Source: Acidobacteriota bacterium (GTDB lineage Bacteria; Acidobacteriota; Terriglobia; Terriglobales; Acidobacteriaceae). From it: a stretch of 5,184 bases of DNA. Shown here piece after piece: positions 1-4,286 of the stretch (the first letter of the stretch is position 1; each line of letters starts with the position of its first letter). A program made the position numbers and the translations under genes. The notes beneath the pieces were generated by a model. The model saw only the letters and a program-made list of their open reading frames with translations, was not told the origin of the DNA and ran no database searches. The stretch covers positions 1 through 5,184 of the forward strand of contig QIAR01000626.1 in assembly GCA_003225595.1 (NCBI GenBank). The letters are read 5' to 3'.

Positions 1-243
1 GGCCGAATGAAAACCTTCCTACGGGATTCCATCGTATTGGGGCTGTGAAAAGACGGGCACCCTCGCAACGGGTCGCCGCCAGGCGTCGTTTGGAATGATA
101 GGGTGTTCGACCGTCCAGGCCGAGCATAACTCGGCTCCGCAATCAGGCTCCGACGACGAGTCTCAAGCGGACTTCTGAGGCTAGCCCAGCGGGTCAGGGA
201 CAGTCAAATGGACTCGGCGGACTTGATGGCTTGGTTTGCGTAG
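1..243. other. Region downstream of the MmcQ-family gene, no convincing gene
   Basis: This stretch lies downstream of the minus-strand gene that stops at 244. One plus-strand frame is open from the left edge to a TGA at 96-98 (31 codons, Arg-rich end). Another holds a 13-codon ATG frame starting at 7. Both are too short, and neither product is recognisable. The one structured element is the palindrome at 118-136, listed separately. A direct repeat GCGGACTT occurs at 167-174 and 217-224. I see no tRNA-like fold and no U-tract terminator. The open plus frame could be the 3' end of a gene entering from the left, but nothing supports this strongly. Confidence 0.4.
118..136 (+). repeat. Palindromic repeat, copy 1 (GGCCGAG-hairpin)
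   Basis: The sequence GGCCGAGCATAACTCGGCT forms a 6-bp perfect stem (GCCGAG 119-124 with CTCGGC 130-135) around a 5-nt loop CATAA. The minus strand of 2743-2761 carries the same 19 bases with a single C/T difference in the loop. Because the loop and both flanking bases are conserved as well as the stem, this looks like a copied element rather than two unrelated hairpins. It sits about 110 bp beyond the MmcQ-family stop codon. It could affect the 3' end of that transcript, but no T-run follows on either strand, so it is not a standard intrinsic terminator. Confidence 0.6.
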
Positions 244-645
244 TTAATGCTTTGGCCTTCTGCTGAATTCAGCCTTCCGCTGGCTGGATTTCCTGCTCGA
301 AACCTTGGAAGATCGTTTTGCCTTGGCTGTTTTCGTCACGACCATGTCGTAAGAGTTCTTGATCAGCTCCATCAATTCGCCATCGGGTAGGGTGTCGAGT
401 TGCTCCAGCGCCACCCAGTGATACCTCCCCACATACGGCGCCGGACGGATGCCCGCCATTTCGATCAACTCTGCGAATTTCTCCGGCGTGCTCTTGAACG
501 CGAGGCGGGTCTGGGAGGAGACATCCAGATTTAACAAGCTAAAAATCTTTTCTTCTACCTGGAAGCACAGAGTTTCTCCCCACTGGAGCTTCTCTTTCGT
601 GCGCGGGAAGGAAAGGCAATAGCGGCGGATGGATTCAACGTCCAA
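244..645 (-). CDS. MmcQ/YjbR-family (DUF419) protein with basic C-terminal tail
   Basis: This 133-residue protein matches the MmcQ/YjbR family, small proteins with a CyaY-like fold often annotated as DNA-binding; their cellular role is poorly defined. Visible family features are the opening MDVESIRRYCLSFP, the QWGE motif (residues 21-24), the K-x-F-S-L-L strand (33-38), the F-K-S-T-P-E-K-F segment (50-57) and YVGRYHWVAL (71-80). The start is TTG at 643-645. An in-frame TAG two codons upstream (652-654) leaves no earlier choice, and the next ATG is at residue 63, inside the domain. No strong Shine-Dalgarno is seen; the nearest purine run, GAGGG, lies about 11 bases upstream. Residues 104-133 form a Lys/Arg/Ser-rich tail with 12 basic residues in 30, beyond the usual domain and probably disordered. 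The gene starts 34 bp after the HtrA stop, so co-transcription is likely. Confidence 0.85.
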   Translation of the reverse strand: MDVESIRRYCLSFPRTKEKLQWGETLCFQVEEKIFSLLNLDVSSQTRLAFKSTPEKFAELIEMAGIRPAPYVGRYHWVALEQLDTLPDGELMELIKNSYDMVVTKTAKAKRSSKVSSRKSSQRKAEFSRRPKH

Positions 646-679
646 ATTGGGCTATACCCTCACGAACGACCCACGACCG

Positions 680-1819
680 TTACACCTGTTCCCTGGCTTC
701 TCCCAACGTAACGTTCAGGTCCATCTTCTGCTTGCCGCGATAGATGGTGACGCGCACGGTGTCGCCAGCTCGATGGTTGTTCATGACCTGAGCCAAATCC
801 TGCTGGTCGGAGATTTTTTCGTTATTAATCGCGACAATCAGGTCTCCGCCGAGCATGATCGGGATATTCGCGAGGTACGCGCGCTCAGTTCCAGCGCGCA
901 GGCCGGCACGTTCCGCAGCGCTACCGGGAATCACCTGAACAACCAGCAATCCGTGATCAGCGGCCAGGCCCATTTGTTCGGCGAGCTCGGGAGTGATGGG
1001 AATGGTGCGCACGCCCAAGGCGGGCCGCCGCACACGGCCCAATGTCACCAGGTCGTTGAGCACGGCCTTCGCAGTGTTAATCGGAATCGCGAAGCCGATG
1101 CCCGCACTTTGCCCCACGCTGGAGGCAATCATGGTATTAATACCGATCACCTCGCCATGCCAATTCATAAGCGGACCGCCGGAATTGCCCGGGTTGATGG
1201 CAGCGTCTGTCTGGATGGCTTCGTCTATGGTCATGCCATCCGGCTCGCGCACCGAGCGGATCGAACTCACAATGCCGCGTGTCATGGTGCCAGCCAGTCC
1301 GAAGGGGTTGCCGATGGCATAGACTTTCTGGCCGACTTGCAGATTTCGGGAGTCGCCCAGTACCGACGAGGTGAGGTTTGGCGCACTGATTTGAATCACT
1401 GCCAGATCATGCGCCTTATCCATGCCCACAACGTTAGCACGGTATTTCTTGCGGTTGTGCAGGGTGACTTCGACCTGGCGCGCATCGGCGACGACGTGGT
1501 AATTGGTCAGGATATGGCCTTCTTTATCGATGATGAAACCCGAGCCTTGTCCTTCCTGGGGCACGAGTCCGTAGAAGAAATCGAAGGTTACCGCTCGGGA
1601 GGTGATGTTCACGACCGCCGGGATGTTGTTGTGGTAGACCCGAATGTTGTTCTGCTCTTCGGTGTCGAGCGGCTCGCCTCCCGCGGCTTCAGTGATCTCA
1701 ACTTTGTGGGGACGGCCCAGCCAATTAGCGGGCCGAAACCCAGCGTGGCGATAAGTTGTAAAGTAGAAGAAGGCGCCGGCAATCACCACCGCAAGGAGAA
1801 TCGGTCGCAACGGTCTCAT
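680..1819 (-). CDS. HtrA/Deg-family trypsin-like serine protease, membrane-anchored, one PDZ domain
   Basis: This is a 379-residue S1C serine protease that would degrade or process misfolded envelope proteins. Residues 5-20 form an uncharged hydrophobic segment after two arginines, with no obvious signal-peptidase site, so an N-terminal anchor with the protease outside the cytoplasm is likely. A variable linker runs to about residue 60. The protease domain (about 60-255) shows the full triad: His108 in TNYHVV, Asp138 in AHDLAV and Ser213 in GNSGGPL. The PDZ domain (about 266-373) starts at the RPALGV segment. It carries an extra loop, GTERAYLANIPIMLGGD, before the LIVAINN strand, as seen in some DegP/Deg1-like proteins. 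One anchor plus one PDZ recalls DegS in architecture, but the family role cannot be fixed from this alone. The ATG start is supported by AGAGG nine bases upstream. Such genes are sometimes mislabelled 2-alkenal reductase. Confidence 0.93.
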   Translation of the reverse strand: MRPLRPILLAVVIAGAFFYFTTYRHAGFRPANWLGRPHKVEITEAAGGEPLDTEEQNNIRVYHNNIPAVVNITSRAVTFDFFYGLVPQEGQGSGFIIDKEGHILTNYHVVADARQVEVTLHNRKKYRANVVGMDKAHDLAVIQISAPNLTSSVLGDSRNLQVGQKVYAIGNPFGLAGTMTRGIVSSIRSVREPDGMTIDEAIQTDAAINPGNSGGPLMNWHGEVIGINTMIASSVGQSAGIGFAIPINTAKAVLNDLVTLGRVRRPALGVRTIPITPELAEQMGLAADHGLLVVQVIPGSAAERAGLRAGTERAYLANIPIMLGGDLIVAINNEKISDQQDLAQVMNNHRAGDTVRVTIYRGKQKMDLNVTLGEAREQV

Positions 1820-1828
1820 ATCTTGAAA

Positions 1829-1833
1829 CCTCT
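1829..1833 (-). promoter_or_regulatory. Ribosome binding site of the HtrA-family gene
   Basis: AGAGG on the minus strand lies nine bases before the ATG at 1817-1819. It supports that start, which also places the hydrophobic anchor right at the N-terminus. Confidence 0.55.
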
Positions 1834-1834
1834 G

Positions 1835-1847
1835 GCCACGGATTCAC
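1835..1847 (+). repeat. Left arm of 13-bp inverted repeat in the CoaE-HtrA spacer
   Basis: GCCACGGATTCAC here is matched on the opposite strand at 1971-1983 (GCCACAGATTCAC), 12 of 13 bases. The arms are separated by 123 bp, and together they span most of the spacer between the CoaE and HtrA-family genes. I see no clear target-site duplication outside the arms. Confidence 0.4.
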
Positions 1848-1860
1848 AGAAAGCTAACAC

Positions 1861-1866
1861 ATTTTA
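1861..1866 (-). promoter_or_regulatory. Possible -10 element upstream of the HtrA-family gene
   Basis: The minus strand reads TAAAAT here, five of six matches to the TATAAT consensus, about 41 bp before the HtrA start codon. No good -35 hexamer is found 16-18 bp upstream, and the surroundings are AT-rich by nature, so this is only a candidate. A promoter in this 179-bp spacer would make HtrA (and MmcQ behind it) independent of CoaE. Confidence 0.2.
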
Positions 1867-1944
1867 GTCTTTTCGCCAGCGAGACACAGATTATTACCAA
1901 CTTGCAGTTGCTGATTGGCGATTTTGTGCTGTGTCGTGAATGTA

Positions 1945-1967
1945 AATTGAAAAATTGGCAATTGAAA
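1945..1967. repeat. AT-rich tandem units (AATTGAAA type)
   Basis: Three consecutive units are visible on the plus strand: AATTGAAA (1945-1952), AATTGGC (1953-1959) and AATTGAAA (1960-1967). The tract is strikingly AT-rich against GC-rich neighbours. Similar CAATTG/CCAATTTT tracts are, as I recall, common between genes of Acidobacteriota and related soil bacteria. It could mark a promoter-proximal AT-rich region or simply a slippage-prone repeat. Confidence 0.45.
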
Positions 1968-1970
1968 ATC

Positions 1971-1983
1971 GTGAATCTGTGGC
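1971..1983 (-). repeat. Right arm of 13-bp inverted repeat in the CoaE-HtrA spacer
   Basis: The minus strand reads GCCACAGATTCAC, the partner of 1835-1847. It begins 18 bp after the CoaE stop codon in the direction of transcription. Confidence 0.4.
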
Positions 1984-1998
1984 TCTCGCGTCCTGCCT

Positions 1999-2640
1999 TT
2001 AAGCTCGTTTGGCTGCTTCCTCCCGCAGACGCTCGTAGACTTCTTTAACCTGTCTCTCGGTCGCGTCCAAAGATCCGGAGTTGTCAATCACGTAGTCAGC
2101 CATTTTGACTTTTTCTTCATCGGGCGACTGCGCCGCCATGCGCCTTGTAACTTCCCGTCGAGCCGTCTCTTCGTCGAGCTTCATTCGATGAGCAAAACGT
2201 TGGATGCGCTGCTCCGGACGGCAGGTAATCACCACTAAACGATCGAATCGCTTTGCGGCACCGGCCTCGATGATGAGCGCCGCTTCCAAAATTGCAATCG
2301 CAGTTGGATCCTGGCGCCTCACTTCATCCATGCATTCCTGCTGGCGGAGGATGACAGCCGGATGCACGATCCGGTTTAATTCTTCAACGCGCGACGGCAC
2401 GTTTTCGTTAGGGGAGCCAAATGCCACCTCGGCCAGCTTGGGCCGGTTCACGCTGCCGTCGGAGTTCAGAATACTTGTCCCGAAGTGCTGTACTACTTGT
2501 TCGTAGACCATCTGTCCAGGCTGCATCAGTTCGTGGGCGATCTGGTCAGCATGAATCAGGCGAGCACCACAAGCCACGAACATCTCGCCCACTACCGATT
2601 TGCCGCACGCAATGCCACCGGTCAGGCCGACCTTCAGCAA
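1999..2640 (-). CDS. coaE: Dephospho-CoA kinase
   Basis: CoaE phosphorylates the 3'-hydroxyl of dephospho-CoA with ATP, the last step of coenzyme A synthesis, in the cytoplasm. The 213-residue length is close to the usual 200-210. The P-loop is GGIACGKS (residues 8-15). The conserved acidic residue follows as Asp32 in IHADQIAHEL, then LNRIVHPAV (88-96), the strand AILEAALIIEAG (116-127), the lid region around RFAHRMKLDEETA (148-160) and the C-terminal signature ADYVIDNSGS (181-190). The start is TTG at 2638-2640: no ATG or GTG lies between it and the in-frame stop at 2665-2667, and GAGGAA lies just upstream. The in-frame CTG one codon later would have better spacing but is a rarer initiator. 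The gene stands in its own interval, 192 bp after LOG and 179 bp before HtrA, with repeat-like sequence on both sides. Confidence 0.95.
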   Translation of the reverse strand: MLKVGLTGGIACGKSVVGEMFVACGARLIHADQIAHELMQPGQMVYEQVVQHFGTSILNSDGSVNRPKLAEVAFGSPNENVPSRVEELNRIVHPAVILRQQECMDEVRRQDPTAIAILEAALIIEAGAAKRFDRLVVITCRPEQRIQRFAHRMKLDEETARREVTRRMAAQSPDEEKVKMADYVIDNSGSLDATERQVKEVYERLREEAAKRA

Positions 2641-2643
2641 GGC

Positions 2644-2649
2644 TTCCTC
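2644..2649 (-). promoter_or_regulatory. Ribosome binding site deciding the coaE TTG start
   Basis: GAGGAA on the minus strand lies three bases before the TTG (four counting from GAGGA), rather close. It is seven to eight bases before the next codon, CTG. With no ATG or GTG available between the upstream stop and the P-loop, it supports initiation at TTG or the adjacent CTG. Confidence 0.5.
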
Positions 2650-2691
2650 GTGTGCCCGGGACTTTCAATGGCAGACATGAAAGGCTATTTC

Positions 2692-2716
2692 ACCACAGAG
2701 ACGCAGAGACACGGAG
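2692..2716. repeat. 8-bp tandem repeat, ACnCAGAG type
   Basis: Three units follow each other on the plus strand: ACCACAGAG, ACGCAGAG and ACACGGAG, followed by an A-rich stretch. Tracts built on CACAGAG/CTCTGTG are, from memory, widespread between genes in Acidobacteriota, Planctomycetota and some cyanobacteria, so this is probably a member of a dispersed repeat type. It lies in the leader of coaE, 52 to 76 bases before its start codon. Confidence 0.6.
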
Positions 2717-2742
2717 AAAAACAAATCTGGGGGATCTAAGTT

Positions 2743-2761
2743 AGCCGAGTTGTGCTCGGCC
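2743..2761 (-). repeat. Palindromic repeat, copy 2 (GGCCGAG-hairpin)
   Basis: The minus strand reads GGCCGAGCACAACTCGGCT: a 6-bp stem (2744-2749 with 2755-2760) and a 5-nt loop CACAA. It matches 118-136 in 18 of 19 positions. It lies between LOG and coaE and directly abuts a second hairpin (2763-2782), with two bases between the stems. In transcription order the second hairpin comes first. No T-run follows, so a rho-independent terminator is not supported. Confidence 0.6.
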
Positions 2762-2762
2762 A

Positions 2763-2782
2763 CACAGGCGAGGGCGCCTGTG
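2763..2782. repeat. Perfect 8-bp hairpin, CACAGGCG/CGCCTGTG
   Basis: CACAGGCG (2763-2770) and CGCCTGTG (2775-2782) are exact reverse complements around the 4-nt loop AGGG. The hairpin is GC-rich and would be stable in RNA from either strand. It begins about 50 bp after the LOG stop codon. Similar CACAGGCG palindromes recur, as I recall, in intergenic DNA of soil bacteria. With no U-tract after it, it may protect a 3' end or act as a REP-like element rather than terminate transcription. Confidence 0.6.
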
Positions 2783-2832
2783 CCTACCTGAACCGACGCG
2801 GAGGAGACTTCCTTTTCACCTTGACTTGATTT

Positions 2833-3708
2833 CTAGGGGTTGGTCTTCGCGATCTCCGGCACAGCCTCCACGTGCCTAGGCTGGGGAACCAAGTGATGCC
2901 TAGTCAGGCCCTCGCGAAGATACTCAAATCCTTCTTCGGGCGAGTCCACGATTTTGAAAAGGTCGAGATCTTCCTCAGAAATCGTGCCGGCATCCACCAT
3001 CGCCTGGAAATTAATAACGCGGCTCCAATACTCGCTGCCGTAAATGACCACGAGAATTCTCTTGGCCAGTTTCTCCGTCTGCGCAAGCGTGAGGATCTCG
3101 AAAAGCTCATCCAGGGTTCCGAAACCACCGGGGAAGATGACCAGCGCCTTGGCCAGGTACGCGAACCAGAACTTCCGCATAAAAAAGTAATGGAATTCGA
3201 AGTTAAGGGACGGCGTGATATACGAATTTGGCGCCTGTTCGGCCGGCAAATTGATGTTGAGCCCGATCGTCTTGCCCCCGGCCTCCTGCGCCCCCAAGTT
3301 GGCGGCTTCCATGATCCCGGGGCCACCGCCGGTAGTCACGACAAAACGCCGCCTGCGGGCTGGGATATGAATCGACCACTGGGTCAGCAGAAATGCCAGC
3401 CGGCGTGCGTCCTCGTAGTAGCGAGCCATGTTCACGCTCGCTAGGGCCCGCTTCAATTGAATTTGCTGTTCGAGGCTGGCACCCTCTCCAGCATTGGCCT
3501 CGATCCCCAACAAGTTTCTCTGCGCGTCCAACCGGCTGCAAAAGCGAGCTGAGCCGAAAAAGACGACCGTGTCCTGGATTTGCTCACGTCGAAAGCGCGA
3601 AAGTGGCTCAGCGTACTCCGCCAGAATGCGCAGAATGCGGCCATCTGGACTGTTTAAGAAGGGTTCGTTCTGGTATGCAAGAGGGGCAGGTTTGGATTTA
3701 CCGTCCAT
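2833..3708 (-). CDS. LOG/TIGR00730-family Rossmann-fold protein (large type)
   Basis: This 291-residue protein belongs to the LOG family, known for phosphoribohydrolase enzymes that release the free base from nucleoside 5'-monophosphates (cytokinin activation in plants and some bacteria). Members are often wrongly labelled lysine decarboxylase. Both hallmark motifs are present: GGGPGIMEAAN (residues 127-137) and PGGFGTLDELFE (193-204), with the conserved MRKFWFA helix (177-183) between them. The Rossmann fold begins at TVVFFGSARF (47-56). Compared with roughly 190-residue LOG proteins it has about 45 extra N-terminal residues, an insertion of about 35 residues after the first strand (roughly 57-95) and a short C-terminal tail, fitting the larger bacterial subgroup whose substrate is not well established. 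The ATG is the only good start, 33 bases after an in-frame TAA, with no clear Shine-Dalgarno. Cytoplasmic; substrate not deducible here. Confidence 0.9.
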   Translation of the reverse strand: MDGKSKPAPLAYQNEPFLNSPDGRILRILAEYAEPLSRFRREQIQDTVVFFGSARFCSRLDAQRNLLGIEANAGEGASLEQQIQLKRALASVNMARYYEDARRLAFLLTQWSIHIPARRRRFVVTTGGGPGIMEAANLGAQEAGGKTIGLNINLPAEQAPNSYITPSLNFEFHYFFMRKFWFAYLAKALVIFPGGFGTLDELFEILTLAQTEKLAKRILVVIYGSEYWSRVINFQAMVDAGTISEEDLDLFKIVDSPEEGFEYLREGLTRHHLVPQPRHVEAVPEIAKTNP

Positions 3709-3810
3709 GATGCTTGCTTCGGATCTTTCTGTGCATGATTAAGATCAAATTTCCAGCATACCGGACGTGCATACACCGACAGACCGGATTCATGCTCTCT
3801 GGCCGTGACC

Positions 3811-4251
3811 TTAGGGCCGCGGCTCTTCGTGATAGTGAACGGCTTCCCAGAAACCGATCCAGATGTCGAGCAAACCCAGACCGCTGCACACGCCGCGAAC
3901 AAAGCTATGAGAGACGAATAAGCGCAAGCCTGGGTAAACCAGCAGCAGCCGGTTGTCGGTCCACTCGGGCCGCCAGGGCAGAATCACCAGGAGCACGCCC
4001 GCGGTCGCACAGACGAAAACAAACAGCAGCACAGACAGGCGATGTACCCAGAGCTGAAGTCCGCGGTAACGGTCATCAGTGGGGGCGGAACCTGCCTCTT
4101 CCATCACTCGATTGTCGCGCACAGTTGCCGGTGCGATTTCGGTCCCGACTGGCTTATGTGAATTGCTTCGCGAGGGTGTCTTCGAATCCGAAATCACGCC
4201 GCGCTCCGAGTTGTCGATGGCGGCGCGAAGATGAGAGATGGTCCCGCACAC
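3811..4251 (-). CDS. Small hypothetical membrane protein, two predicted helices
   Basis: I do not recognise a named family. The translated frame gives 146 residues: a polar N-terminal part (1-66), a strong hydrophobic segment (about 70-91, WVHRLSVLLFVF onward), a Pro/Trp-rich link LPWRPEWTDN (91-100), and a second, weaker membrane segment (about 117-137, containing RGVCSGLGLLDIWIGFWEA). The short C-terminus ends in HYHEEPRP. The start is uncertain. The longest form begins at GTG 4249-4251, 35 bp after the TPR gene, but has poor ribosome-site spacing. A GTG at 4195-4197 has GGAG six bases upstream and gives 128 residues. An ATG at 4102-4104 gives 97 residues and keeps both helices. The close gap suggests co-expression with the TPR gene. 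The lack of stops, hydrophobic pattern and strand agreement make it a real gene; no function can be given. Confidence 0.7.
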   Translation of the reverse strand: MCGTISHLRAAIDNSERGVISDSKTPSRSNSHKPVGTEIAPATVRDNRVMEEAGSAPTDDRYRGLQLWVHRLSVLLFVFVCATAGVLLVILPWRPEWTDNRLLLVYPGLRLFVSHSFVRGVCSGLGLLDIWIGFWEAVHYHEEPRP

Positions 4252-4286
4252 GCCCCTAGGTTGCTTCTAAGCCCCATCCCTGCATT

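Noticed and set aside
3..98. Open plus-strand frame entering from the left edge, ending at TGA 96-98
   Set aside because: It has only 31 codons, no recognisable motif and no start in view; it cannot be told apart from chance.
847..862. A third match to the GCCGAGCAT palindrome inside the HtrA-family gene
   Set aside because: Only the first half matches, and the bases are explained by the PDZ residues IMLGGD; no CTCGGC arm follows in place.
629..1867. A 412-codon plus-strand open frame antisense to the whole HtrA-family gene
   Set aside because: The product has no recognisable domain, is rich in His/Asp/Arg as expected for the complement of this gene, and lies entirely over a protease with an intact triad and PDZ. 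Long antisense frames opposite GC-rich protease genes are a common artefact.
1854..2087. A 77-codon minus-strand frame across the coaE end and the following spacer
   Set aside because: It overlaps the coaE 3' end in another frame and then translates AT-rich repeat sequence; the product looks random.
2744..2782. Intrinsic terminator for LOG
   Set aside because: Two stable hairpins are present, but no T-run follows them on the minus strand, so the canonical pattern is missing.
2872..3444. A 190-codon plus-strand frame opposite LOG, and several other frames in the same interval
   Set aside because: All are shadows of the LOG gene, whose two family motifs fix the true frame.
3757..3774. Direct repeat GCATAC twice, 12 bp apart, upstream of LOG, as an operator
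   Set aside because: The repeat is only six bases and not symmetrical, and no regulator gene is nearby, so it is within chance expectation.
3714..4259. A 181-codon plus-strand frame opposite the small membrane protein
   Set aside because: The product is Arg/Ser-rich and featureless, while the minus strand has two clear hydrophobic segments.
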